Positions 11,182-21,896 of a stretch of 64,000 bases of DNA are shown here, one piece after another. Each line of letters opens with the position of its first letter. Positions within the stretch are counted from its first letter, which is position 1. The DNA is taken from contig WTXI01000022.1 in the NCBI GenBank assembly GCA_022376515.1, positions 248,001-312,000 on the forward strand, written 5' to 3'. The translations under genes were made by a program, and so were the position numbers. This stretch comes from Lactifluus volemus. Its lineage: Eukaryota; Basidiomycota; Agaricomycetes; Russulales; Russulaceae. The notes below the pieces were generated by a model, which searched no databases, was not told the origin of the DNA, and was given only the letters and a program-made list of their open reading frames with translations.

Positions 11182-11352
11182 TTACGAGCTGCTAGTGGAT
11201 GGGAAAACTGAATTGAGGTCCGGGACGGATGTCGGCGGCAATTCTGGTAGTATGCCGCAAAACCCCTGGCTGCACGGACCATTGACGAGGAGCGGCGAGG
11301 CCATCACAGCGAGGGGAGCGAGAAGAGCAATCCCGAATTTGAAGAACAGCAT
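11182..11352 (-). CDS. Small secreted peptide precursor, copy 3 (short form without SHYRRQ)
   Basis: This is an intact 56-aa frame read directly from the minus strand. It starts MLFFKFGIALLAPLAVMA, continues with a short CSQGFCG segment and ends ILPELPPTSVPDLNSVFP plus a Ser-rich tail. It aligns with copy 2 at both ends (signal peptide; LPELPP..PDL..FP) but lacks the SHYRRQD segment. It either lost the dibasic site or is processed differently. It sits in the same duplicon context, with conserved leader and 3' flank. Confidence 0.55.
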   Translation of the reverse strand: MLFFKFGIALLAPLAVMASPLLVNGPCSQGFCGILPELPPTSVPDLNSVFPSTSSS

Positions 11353-13194
11353 TTTCGTCAAGGGGGTGATATGATAGTCGTTTTCAGGGAATCAGGGAGG
11401 ACCGGCCTCAGGCTGTTTGTTGGGTGTGCTTGAAGGAAAGTGATTTGAGGGTTGCGACCTGGCCACCCAAACAAATACCTGGCGGAATAATAAAACGGTT
11501 AGAGGGATGAAGGTGACAACGACAGAAAGTACAACGCACGCCTATGGAAGAGGAAGTGAACGAAGAAGAGGGTAAGGAAGGTCATTGGAACCAACTCGAG
11601 TTTTTATGTGTGTAGTAGTATACAGGCTCGGTCTTGCCGGCGTATCCCCAGTGACGCCACAGAGCAACCCGAACCCAACGCGAGAAATTTAAACGAGAGT
11701 TATGACAAGGGTGTCTTTAGTTGTCAAGCAAAATAAATGGGACATAAGTCTCCCCGATCAATTAGAGGGTCAGGGGGCAGTTTTATTAGAAGTCGAGACG
11801 AGAGAGACGGACGCGCACGCGAGACCCGAAGAAGAGAGAATTCGAGGGCAGTGCTTCCTCAATGACATCTCTAGTTCTCTAGTTGTGCAACACTGTCTGT
11901 CACAGTGTTTAACGTCGTGAGAGTGAATGGGGTTAAAAAACTGGAGTGAGAGAGTAGGAAAAAATTAACATATATTTCAGATATATAGCCAGCCCTATGG
12001 AGGCAGAAATACCGGATATATCTGATTCAAGCTCACTGGCCATGCGTGAGTCTGGAAATACAAGGCACAGGGAGAGGGTGAAAATCAGGGGAGTGCAAAT
12101 GATGGATATGGTCAAGCGTCGCCAGACTCGCCACCATTGGCAAAAAATGAAGTGGTGGCGGCACCATGACGCCCTCGAGGCACCATTTGATAGCCGACAA
12201 GATGATATCCACGCAGAAACAAGAAACTTGATGGCTGTTTGATAAAGAATGGTGGGTAGCGTGAGCAGGAATACAAGGGCGTTTTAGAAGCTGCAAAATT
12301 GCTCTACAGATAGATCCGTGGAACAGATTGCAGCTAGAAATAGCAATTCCCTATAGCTGTAACTGCCTCCACCCCTTCCCACATCTGGAGGTGTTATTGT
12401 ATATTCGAGGACACTCGCATGGCAACTGCAACGGCACCGAATTTTGAGGTCAGCACCGCACAACGAAGGTGACCTGGCGGGCCCACTGGCGGTGGCCGAA
12501 CGAAGAGCTAGTATAGACATGGGGGATCTGAAATCTCCACAATACGAATTTGGAACTGAACGCGAACCGTGGTGTGCTTGCTCACTAGCTGGCATGCTGC
12601 ACGGAAATGTGTTGTCCATACTACTTTACAAAGCCAACAAATTCCTGGACTTTTTGCCGGTTGCTTGATTCGAAGGCACCCCACGGGACAACACCTTCAC
12701 CAAATGCCGAAATTTTTGTCTTCCGTTGATTGCCGGAAATTGTGATCAACAACGTGAAACGTGGCACGTAGCTGGATTAAAAAGACACAGGTGTGGAATG
12801 AGGCCGGAAATACTAGGAGCTGCTATGGCCAAGTGCAAGAGTGTCGTGGCCGGCGAGGTGACCAGTGCGTCGAGAAGGGCAACCGCCGGAGCCGAAATGA
12901 GGAGTGGGTCACGTGTACGAAACGAACTAATTGAAGTTAGTACGCGGGGACACTGTTGACTGTATAAATTAATAGCCTTGAAGCTTGAAGCTTGAAGACT
13001 CGCAATGAAGAGTGTCATGTTGAAGTGTTATTCCTCTCTCTGAGCATACAAAGCCGTAATACACACTAATTCGTGAACGTATCATAAAGCGAGTTACAGG
13101 ACAAGTAGTCAAATTACAATATATAAAAGGGCCATGGACTATTCCAGATCAAAATTCTGAGGCCTCGATATGGTGTGGGGGCCTAAAGAAAGCA
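11353..13194. repeat. Duplicon spacer, no supported gene
   Basis: It holds the leader of copy 3 (to about 11640), then spacer blocks homologous to those around 9.3-9.8 kb and 13.9-14.3 kb, then the 3' flank of copy 4 from about 13030. No coding feature recognised. Confidence 0.6.
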
Positions 13195-13431
13195 TCACTT
13201 GGGAGGGAAAGCTGCACCGAGGTCCGGTGTGGATATCGGCGGTGCTACTGTTACCGTGAGTACTACGTGAGTGATTGATCCCTGGTCAACGGTCGGGAAC
13301 GGGTTGGGAACCAACGAGATTCCCTCAGCGATCACGTCCTGGCGCCTGTAATGGGATGCGGGAGACGGGACAGGCACAGCCAACGCAGCGAGGGGTGCAA
13401 GAAGAGCAATCGATAACTTGAAGAACATCAT
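13195..13431 (-). CDS. Small secreted peptide precursor, copy 4
   Basis: The protein is 78 aa. The start is the ATG pair after AAA; an upstream TTG is ignored. The signal peptide is nearly identical to copy 1 through the SHYRRQD processing site. The mature part is Cys-free (VIAEGISLVPNPFPTVDQG...) and ends PDLGAAFPPK. Copy 5 shares GIS.VPNPFPTVDQG and the end but differs between them. The duplicon context and 5' leader match copy 2. Confidence 0.72.
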   Translation of the reverse strand: MMFFKLSIALLAPLAALAVPVPSPASHYRRQDVIAEGISLVPNPFPTVDQGSITHVVLTVTVAPPISTPDLGAAFPPK

Positions 13432-14427
13432 TTTGGTCAAGGGGGTGATATGGTAGTTGTTTTATGGAATCAGGGAGGGCCGGCCTCAGGCTATTAGGTG
13501 CTTTGAAGGAAAGTTGACGAGGGTTGCGACCTGGCTACCCAAAAAAAACCTGGCGGAATGTCAAAATAGTTAGAAGGATGATGGTGACAATGACAGAAAG
13601 TACTATGCACACCTACTAGTATGAAAGAGGACGTGAACGAAGAAAAGGATAAGGAAGGTCATTTCCAACTCGAGTTTTTATGTGTGTGGAGTATACTAGC
13701 TCGGTCTTGCCGGTGTGGGATGACACATAGGCCCAGTGCCGCCACACAGCAACCCGCTGCAACACGAATCCAGCGCGAGAGATTTACGTTAACAAGAGCT
13801 GTGACAAGGTAGTCTCTAGTCAAGCAAATCAAATGGGACCTAAGTCTCCCCGATCAATCAGCAATTAAAAGGGCCAGGGGCAGTCTTATTAGAAGTCGAG
13901 ACAAGAGACTGACGCGCACGCGAGACCAGAGAAGAGATAATTCGAGGGCAGCCCTTCCTTAACGACATCTCCGGTTCTCTAGTCGTGCAACAGTGGCTGT
14001 CACAGCATTGAACATCGCGAGAGTGAATGGGACTAAGGAGTGCATCACTGCTGCCTGAGGACGGATACGGTTTAGCGTCGCTACCGTTGATCTGGTGGCA
14101 AGAAATGAAGTGGTGGCGGGACCATGACGCCTTCGAGGCACTGATTGATAGCCGACAAAATGATATGCACGCAGAAAAATGTTGTGGCAGAGAAGAATGG
14201 TGAGTGGACTTGTAACAATTCGTGAGCAGGAATAAGAGGGCGTTCTGGAAGCTGGTAAATTTCTACAGATAGACCCGTGGAATAGATCGCAGTTAGAAAC
14301 AGCAATTCCCTATATCGTTTCGGGCGTCAGTGTATGATTCGGAAATCTTCGGCCCGGGAATAACTCCTCGCCACTGCCACCACTCCTTCCCACATCTGGA
14401 GCATCACGTCGGTGCTATTGGACATTG
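13432..14427. repeat. Duplicon spacer, no supported gene
   Basis: It contains the leader and TATA-like region of copy 4 (to about 13690) followed by spacer homologous to 9.3-9.85 kb. It ends at the 5-bp duplication CATTG (14423-14427) that borders the inserted LTR-like block. Confidence 0.6.
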
Positions 14428-15358
14428 CTGTAAAGTGGACCTTACCGGCACCCTCGAATTCGGCTGCTTTCACATTCAAACTCATCCTCGTGCCTGCCCT
14501 AAACATCGACCCGATTTGGACGTCTCAATTCCATCAACCCGCCGCCGTGCCTCTCCACAAAATCAACATCACCGCGATCACCAACTCCGACACATCCTCA
14601 GCTGAAGACACCAGTCGGACAGCCTTTCAAGGTGTATGGACTTGTACATATTGAGTATCTCCCACCATTGGGACCTTCACATCAGTCTCTGGCAGTGCTT
14701 ACTTTTAGTTTACTTGGATCTTTTAGCCTCCTTTTCAGACATTTTCTATTATACCAGTGCTATGAGATGCCACCTATCAGCGCGCTATCACTCTCTCACC
14801 GCCCCTTACCTCCTTTTTACAGACCATCAAGCGACGTCGCATGCAAGGGCAAGCCGTTCGGAGCGTTGCCGGTGCAGCGCCTCCTCGGCTGAACCCTTAC
14901 ATCCCCCTTTCCTTTCGACTATCTTTCATTTCACACTGCTTTAGGATGTTCTAGGGGGCAGTGTTGTCTAGCACTGTCTTCAAAAGACTTTCCCCTTTTC
15001 GTTGAGTTACTTACAAAAAATCATATATAAAGGCCTTGCCCATTGGCCTAGAAGGGCATCCAATATACTACTTTCCTTCAGGATCACCTCGTTTTGCACT
15101 CGCAAGAAGATATATTGCTCTCGTCGTCTCGCCTCATCTCGTATCACTCTCGTTTTGCTCTTATAAACATCTATCTCGTCACTCGTTATAGCCCTGGCTA
15201 CTACCACACGTTCGATTACCTCGCATGTTTGACCCTCATTCGCTTCCAATCCGAAAACGTGCTGCAAGCGTCTTTATCGTTCCCGCGCACATTCCCCCAA
15301 GTCTTTGTCGACTCCCCCTTGCTTTCATTGGACTCGCCCATACTCGCCAGAGTACGTT
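14428..15358 (+). mobile_element. LTR-like insertion of about 931 bp
   Basis: Comparison with the uninterrupted paralogous spacer at about 9863-9890 shows an insertion flanked by CATTG (14423-14427 and 15359-15363). Inside are a short plus-strand coding tail (ALNIDPIWTS...), a TATA box (CATATATAAAGGCC, about 15020) and a pyrimidine-rich leader. A related module lies inside Gypsy-II at about 34110-34990. The ends lack a clean TG...CA, so solo-LTR status is likely but not proven. Confidence 0.55.
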
Positions 15359-16293
15359 CATTGGCATGGCAAAAGCCCCAAAGTTTGAGGTCAGTACCGC
15401 ACAACGAGGCACTGGCAGGGCCACAGCCACTTCAAATGAGCGACACTAAGAGAACCTAGGGGACGGTGGGCGGACAGACTCGGACGTGATCATCGCCGCA
15501 GAACGTCTGAGCAAGCAGGCATATAGACTAGAGGCACATACTGGCAGTCTGGCACACCACCCACAGATGGTGTTCCGGAAAATCCTGTCAATAACACGTG
15601 TATTGGGTGTCCTTGGGTAAGGGAGCCTGACTGCCTGAGGGCGTAGTCACACTGATATTCCAGGAGATAACAATAAGTATCGAGGTTCACGCTGCATTTT
15701 GCCATCGGTCTGATCTGTCGGCGAAAGCACACACTTGTAGTACGGCAAGCCCATCTGCAGTGAGAAATTAGCAAGGAAATTAGGATAATGGCATATCCAT
15801 GGTTTGTCCATGCTGGGATCATTTGGATGTGCACGCTTCCGGCGTGGCATGATTTGGACCCCAGCCTAGTAACGTTGACCCTTTCCGTTCGAGAATCTCA
15901 GTCATAGCTTGGCTGTTTTGAAGGAAGCTGTAAACTTTGAAAAACATCAAGATGAACTGGCGGGCCCCGGCCCACTGGCAGTGGCTGAACGAGAAGAGCA
16001 AGTATTCATCGGCCCGGGGCACTGGCATCTAATATTTGCACGACACGAATTTGGATCGGAACGTGAACGGTGGTGTGCTCGCTCACTTGTTGGCACGCTG
16101 CACGGAAATAAGGATGTCTTGTTGTCCCATACTAGTAATAATTCCTGTCTCTGAGTGTGTACACAGTAATTCGTGAACGTATCATGAATCGAGTTACAGG
16201 ACAAGTACTCAAATTACAATGGATTAAGGGGCGTGGACTATTCTAGATCAAAATTCTGAGGCCACGATGTGGTGTGGGGGCCCAAAGGAAGCA
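15359..16293. repeat. Duplicated spacer block, copy of 9880-10650
   Basis: From the CATTGGCATGGCAAAAGCC site onward the sequence follows the 9880-10650 block with few changes, then joins the 3' flank of peptide copy 5 at about 16140. No gene supported. Confidence 0.65.
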
Positions 16294-16545
16294 TTACTTG
16301 GGAGGGAAAGCTGCACCGAGGTCCGGTTTGGATGTCGGCAATCCTAGATCTGGTAGTAGGCCGACTGGTAGTACGCAGAATTGTGGGGCCCTTCCCTGGT
16401 CAACGGTCGGGAACGGGTTGGGAACCGACGAGATGCCCTCAGGAATCACGTCCTGGCGCCTGTAATGGGATGCGGGAGACGGGATCGGCACGGCCAATGC
16501 AGCGAGGGGTGCAAGAACAGCAATCGATAACTTGAAGAACAACAT
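16294..16545 (-). CDS. Small secreted peptide precursor, copy 5
   Basis: The protein is 83 aa, starting MLFFKLSIAVLAPLAALAVP, then the SHYRRQD processing segment. The mature part begins like copy 4 (VIPEGISSVPNPFPTVDQG), then diverges into a Leu/Pro-rich stretch with a single Cys, and ends SKPDLGAAFPPK. It is the last minus-strand copy before the transposon stack. No known family. Confidence 0.72.
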   Translation of the reverse strand: MLFFKLSIAVLAPLAALAVPIPSPASHYRRQDVIPEGISSVPNPFPTVDQGRAPQFCVLPVGLLPDLGLPTSKPDLGAAFPPK

Positions 16546-18060
16546 TTTCGTTAATGGGGTGATATGGTAGTTGTTTTTATAGAATCAGGAAGGGCCGACC
16601 TCAGGCTGTTGGGTGTGCTTTGAAGGAAATTTGACGAGGGTTACGACCTGGCTACCCAAACAAATACCTGGCGGAATGTCAAAACAGTCATGGTGGTGAC
16701 AATGACAGAAAGAACTATACTGTGACATACCTTTGAAAGAAGAGGAAGTGAACGAAGAAGAGGATAAGGAAGGTCATTGGAACCAACTCGAGCTTTTATG
16801 TGTGTGGAGAATACTAGCCCGGTCTTGCTGGCGTGGGATGACACATATCTCCAGTGCCGCCACAGAGAAACCCGCTTCAACACGAACCCAATAGGAGAGA
16901 TTAGGTTAACACGAGCTGTGACAAGGACGTCTCCAGTCAAGCAAATCAAATGGGACATAAATCTCCCCGATCAATAGAGGGTCAGGGGCAGTTTTATTAG
17001 AAGTCGAGACAAGAGACGGACGCGCACGCCGCGCGAGATCGAGGAAGAGATAATTCGAGAGCAGCACTTCCTTAACTACATCTCTAGTTCTCCAGTCGTG
17101 CAACACTGTCTGTCACAGGGTTGAACTCGCGAGAATATATAAAGTTAGGAAACTGGACATTTTTGATTCAAACTCAGCGTGAGTATGGAAAAACAAGGAA
17201 CAGCCTGAACAGGAAAGGGTGAAAACAAGGGAGTGTATCAATGGCGCATGAGGGCGGAAATGGTCGAGCGTCGTCACAATTGATCTGGTGACGAAAATGA
17301 AATGGTGGCGGCACCGTGGTGTCGTCGAGGCGCTGTTTGATAGAGAAAAATGGTAGGTGGACTTTTAACAATTCGTGGGCAGGAATACGAGAGCGTTCAA
17401 GAACCAGATAGACCCACGCGTCAGCAAAACGGGAAAATAGCTTCCAGGTTTTCGGCCTGAGGTTTCCGGAAACTCCGAGTCAGAAAATTAGAAACCAGCC
17501 ACACTGTGAGCCACCTCCTACTGAGTGTTCATAGCTTTCTGAGGTTTCTGTTGCCGCAGTGTTGCAACATCATTTGGGGCGGTTTCCAGAAAATTAGACA
17601 TAGGTTTCCAAGCTTCAAACAAAGTTATTGACTTCTGAGATGTAGAAACCTCTGGAAACTAAAATTCTAAACCACTGGATGGTCGTCAGTACGGAACCTT
17701 ACGTGAGTGACTCGGAAACCCCTGAGGTGGGAGTCACTTCTCATTGAAATCGCCCCCACGTGACATATTCGAGGACCTGGCATGGCAACTACAAAAGCAC
17801 CGAAAGTTTGAGGTCAGTCACGGTACCGCACAACGAACTACCGGCAGGGCTGCAACCACTGCACGTCAGATGAACAATCCTAAGAGAACCTAGGGACGGT
17901 GGGTGGATGGACGTGACCATCTCCGTGGACCATCCGAATAAGCAGGCATACCACCCACTTACGTATTCCGGACAAATCCTGATGTCGGACAGGGACGATG
18001 CTAACTTGGACCGTGTACTGGCAGAGAAAACCTGCTCGTGACCACAAGGGCCCCATGCTC
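16546..18060. repeat. Duplicon spacer with GGTTTCC-rich block
   Basis: The leader of copy 5 runs to about 16800, followed by spacer homologous to the other units. At about 17440-17690 a block rich in GGTTTCC/GGAAACC words has loosely inverted ends (CCAGGTTTT and CTAAACCACTGG) and may be a decayed TIR element. From about 17770 the sequence matches 48970-49310. Confidence 0.5.
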
Positions 18061-18464
18061 GCATCAGCAAAATGTCCGAGCAGCTTATTTCTACTTAAAC
18101 TCACTTAAAAAGTTTTTTTAAGTACTCCTAAGTACTTTAAGTACTTTAAGCACTTTAAGTCATTTTAAGACAAGTCGGCCTCCAGGAAATTGCTTATTTT
18201 CACTTATTTTCGCTTATTTTCGCTTATTTTCACTAATTTTCGCTTATTTTCTTTTTTTTTTTACTTAAAATCAGGTCAATTTCAACATTTGAGTGAGTTC
18301 AAGCATGTTTAAGTGAGATTTAAGCACTTTTAAGAACATTTTAAGCAAAATATATTTGAGATTACACTACAACATTAATAACTAGGACAAGGCTCATGGG
18401 AAACACAGGAGGCACAGGAAACATGGAAGCCACAGGAGATGCAGGACAATCCACTTGCATTTCT

Positions 18465-19107
18465 CTACCAAGTAGCAACACACCCATTCATCTTTCCAGA
18501 CTGGGCCATAGCGTCACAACACCAGTCCAGGACATGGACAGGGTCCAAAGGGTCCTCCCACCACAGCGTTGACATTGACATTGACATCTGATTCAAGCGG
18601 CTACACTGCAAGGTGAGAGCACACTTCCAATTACTGGTCATGCGCACGGCATACTCACCATGGGGCAGACCAACTGGGAGCACTCCCATCCCCGAGATGG
18701 GTCACCTCATACGCCACGATCTCGAACTCGTGATCTTGATTGTAGAGAATAAGGGAGCAGTGCTGAAAAAAAAGCTATATCAGTACACTCGAGCACCCAT
18801 TTAGAGGTTGCCACTCACAGTCATCGTCTGCTGCGTCATACAGCTCGAAGCCTTCAAGTGAAAACCAATACCGCAGTTCATACCACGGGCCACGAATTAC
18901 CTTGGCCAATGCAAGGAAACCGCTTTCGTAAAGGAACACGGCAAGGTACTTTGCCTTGAGCGCAGGCACTCGTACCACAGCAGGTGGCGGGGGAGCAAGG
19001 CAGCGGGGTGATAGAGACCGTACCCGATACCGTTGGATGTACGAGAATGCTCGTGGAAGGTTGATACAGGACCAATCGTCGACAAGAGCGCAGACTAAAA
19101 AGCGCAA
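18465..19107 (-). CDS. Putative captured or resident gene fragment inside element B
   Basis: Minus-strand exons can be read. The segment 19107-18775 encodes an aromatic-rich stretch (KAKYLAVFLYESGFLALAKV...). The exon 18762-18659 reads HCSLILYNQDHEFEIVAYEV. A 53-bp GT-AG intron (18606-18658) joins it in frame to a last exon ending TLWWEDPLDPVHVLDWCCDA and a stop at 18465. The first two parts are in one frame but separated by a TAG, so the copy may be defective. A further plausible minus-strand exon lies at about 19700-19940 (KKAMADVAALVDSANFSHLQ). The family is not recognised. It could be a host gene piece or a diverged element protein. Confidence 0.4.
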
Positions 19108-20002
19108 TATGTCATGCGCAGATCGGTATCGTCTGCTCCGGGTAGCGTCGCGAATCTATACAAACAGGCGACGGGACGGCGCCCTCTCCAAGATCAACAA
19201 ACATAACACAAATACAATAATTATGAATAATGCGCACCCTCTGTCTTTGCCTTGGCACGAGCCGACCTTACGCGCGAGGGAGGCACGGTCCAAGAGCGAA
19301 TAGTCGTCCCATAGTATGGCGAGCGCGAGCAGCGCACAGTACATCATGATTAAATGCGGCGCCGCCACTCCGATCTGTTGCTATTTTTCCGCGCGCAGGG
19401 ACGACAAACCGTTAGACGCGTATGTATGCTTGTTTTGTTGTGGGGAAGGGGAAGGGCGTAGGGTTGGAGGAGACGTACCTGTGCCGGATCGTCGTCATCA
19501 TCATCACCACCGCTCACGAACACTGGACCAGGACGAAAACTGCCGCCTTGACGAAAAAGAAAAAGGCGATTCGCGCCATCATCACCACCCGAAAACAATC
19601 AGTCCGAGCTAGAACAAACGCGAACAACAGGCCAAAACAAAAAAAAAACTTACCGAAGTAATGATCCCAAATCCACCCTTTCCATCTCTCACGATCTGAC
19701 TTCGCTATCTTTCGTTCCGCAAATCCAGCCTAACGTGCAGGGACTGAGCGTACGGATGAAGGTAAGGACTGTGGCTGGTGCAGAAAGGCACGCGCCAATG
19801 CGAGAAGTTTGCTGTTGCTGAAGGTGCGAAAAATTTGCACTGTCGACGAGGGCCGCAACATCCGCCATCGCCTTTTTTGCATCCGTGACGACTGCATCCG
19901 TTCCAGTAGGTGCTGTCGGCCCGCGGTTGAGGATAAGTGGGGCAAGTAGAAGTGGATATCTGCAGATTTGCTGAACAGGTCTAATAAGATAATGTGAATT
20001 GC

Positions 20003-20660
20003 ATTCGCAGACGTGGATCACGCTCTCAAAGGCAGCGCAGGAGGTGGTGGAGGCGGTGGAGGCGGCGGGGCAGGAGGCGGTGGCGGAGGCGGAGGCAAAA
20101 AAAGAAGAAAAAAAGTCAGGAAGTGTTAGGTTTGGACAGGCAGCGTGACAACATACCGGGGAGGTGCAGAATGCGTCGGCGCAGGCAGTGTGATACCGTG
20201 GACCGCCCGGCAGTGCCAGTGGGTCCAGGAGGTGCGCGATGTGGAGGCGAATGCGGCGGAGGCGGCGGAGGAGACGGAGGAGACAGAAGTGGCCCAGGAG
20301 GCCCAAGAGGAGGTGGTGCAGGCGGTGCAGGCGGCGGTGCAGGAGGAGGCAGCGGAGACGGAGGCGGAGGCGGAAGGGGAAAAAAAAAAGTCAGGCACGT
20401 TGAGGTGGGGCAGGCAGCATGACAACGTACCGAAGAGGGCGTAGAAGACGCCGACGCAGGCAGCATGACGCCATGGACTGCCCGGCAGTGCCAGTGGGTC
20501 CAGGAGCTGCGCGATGTGGAGGTGGCGAAAGCGATGGAGGCGGCGCGGAGGAAGAGAGAAAAAAGGCAGGGATGCTGAGACGTGTGGCGGGGCAAGACGG
20601 CGAGCAGTGGTGGCGACAACAGAGGCGAGACAGCGACAGAGGGAGACAGAGGGAGGGATA
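20003..20660. repeat. Tandem G-rich repeat core of element B
   Basis: About three units of roughly 200-280 bp alternate a (GGAGGC)n run, an A-rich tract with AAAGTCAGG, and a unique-looking segment (GGCAGGCAGCATGACAACGTACC, CTGCCCGGCAGTGCCAGTGG). The same segments occur in element A at about 690-800. Long poly-Gly, poly-Arg and poly-Pro frames here are repeat artefacts. Confidence 0.7.
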
Positions 20661-20779
20661 GGCGCAGACAACGAGAGGCACGAAAATGATGAGGCAAACG
20701 AAAATCAACATCAAGCAAACAAGAGTAAACAACCGATGCAGGTGCACCGGAACGACTTAGCAAAAATTTTGTGACTTTG

Positions 20780-21265
20780 GCAAAAAACTTCGCGACTTCA
20801 CAAAATTTCAGTGTGCTTAGCTAATTATGTGATAATTAAGCGACTTTAAGCGACTTTAAGCGAATTTAAGCGACTTTAAGCAACCGTACATGTATAAGTA
20901 ACAATTAAGCAAACACAATAACTAGTAACCAGTGAACCAATTGTTTTAAGTGGTTTTAAGTGACAATTAAGCGACACCTGATAATCAAGCAACTGGTAAG
21001 TGCAGTAAGTGGTCAACAAGATGTTTTAAGTGCAATTAAGTACACAGACATGACACTTAAGCAGTTGATTAAAAATCATGTGACCACTTTGCTTAAAAAT
21101 GGGCATCGCTTAACTTGCTTAATTGTGCTTAAATGACTTAATTGTCTTAGGCTTCGCTTAATGTACTTAAAACTACTTAAAAAGCAATTTTAAGCAATTT
21201 TAAGTACATTTTAAGCATATTTTAAGCACATTTTAAGTAAAACTTTTTAAGTGACTTTAAGTAAC
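20780..21265. repeat. Subterminal AAGCGACTTT/CTTAA repeats of element B
   Basis: There are many copies of TTTAAGCGAC, GTGATAATTAAGCG and ACTTAAAA in both orientations. The left side (18088-18350) mirrors this with TAAGTACTTTAAG and GCTTATTTTC repeats. Such subterminal arrays usually serve as transposase binding sites. There is no gene. Confidence 0.6.
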
Positions 21266-21358
21266 TTTAAGCTGCTCGGACATTTTGCTGATGCGGCTGT
21301 GTGCCAGTATCCTCTTTTCGAGACTCATATTGCACAATGGCCAGTGTTGAGGAGGGAA

Positions 21359-21873
21359 TGTTATGGAATGCAGGACACGTTGGACCCTATGCTTCCTAAC
21401 ACGCTTACTCACACTGATGACGTCCCTTCCACATTGTTTCTATTGTGCTGACTGTTCTATTGTCCTGATGCTCTATTGTTCGTCCCGATTGGTCCAGTGT
21501 TATTGTCTCACGTCTCTATTGTCCTAGTTCGCTATTGTTCTTGACCCCTTGCTTATTGTCCACCCTAGTTTGGTAGAACAATTAGCACAGGTTGTATAAG
21601 TAGGCCTCGGCTGGTAGCTTGTACCCCAGCTTCAGCTTTAACTCAAATCGACTCGTTTTACTCTCCAGAAAGACAGATCTTCTCCTCTCCTCTTCCCTCT
21701 CTTCTCTTACCCTCCTATACGCCCTAGTAGGGTCATCGAAGCTTGGTGGTTGTGCTACAACACCACAGGACTCAGCGTGTCGACACTTGGAGTGTCCCTG
21801 AGCCCAGGTCTTAGGAGAGACCAAGAACAACACAGAACCCTTGTTGGGACCCGGCCCAAGTCGAGCCGTAACA
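21359..21873 (+). repeat. Gypsy-I 5' LTR with TATA box and predicted start site
   Basis: TATAAG lies at 21595-21600. About 33 bp downstream, AGCTTCAGCTTT (21628-21639) is the predicted transcript start because it pairs with the primer-binding site that follows the LTR. The LTR differs from its partner at 21364, 21378, 21778 and 21852. Confidence 0.9.
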
Positions 21874-21885
21874 AAAGCCGAAGCT
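21874..21885 (+). promoter_or_regulatory. Gypsy-I primer-binding site of self-priming type
   Basis: AAAGCCGAAGCT directly follows the LTR. It is not a tRNA-type PBS (no TGG start). It is complementary, with one mismatch in 12, to AGCTTCAGCTTT at 21628-21639, about 33 bp after the TATA box. The solo LTR at 1488-2002 carries the exactly complementary AGCTTCGGCT. This is the arrangement of Tf1/sushi elements, whose RNA folds back to prime reverse transcription. Confidence 0.75.
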
Positions 21886-21896
21886 CTTCCCAGTAG

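Larger units (their letters stand above)
18061..21294. mobile_element. TIR element B (27-bp perfect TIRs, same family as A)
   Basis: Termini at 18061-18087 and 21268-21294 are exact inverted repeats of 27 bp beginning GCATCAGCAAAATGTCCGAG. The empty site CATGCTCGGCTGTGTG is preserved at about 49307-49321. Comparison gives either no target duplication or a 2-bp CG duplication if the TIR is taken one base shorter. Dense TTTAAGCGAC/ACTTAAA repeats lie inside both ends. The core holds G-rich tandem repeats and a spliced-looking minus-strand frame, but no transposase recognised. Confidence 0.85.

Noticed and set aside
15490..15834. Conserved minus-strand frame in duplicated spacers
   Set aside because: Open in two recent copies only; no signal, domain or splice context, so conservation may just reflect recent duplication.
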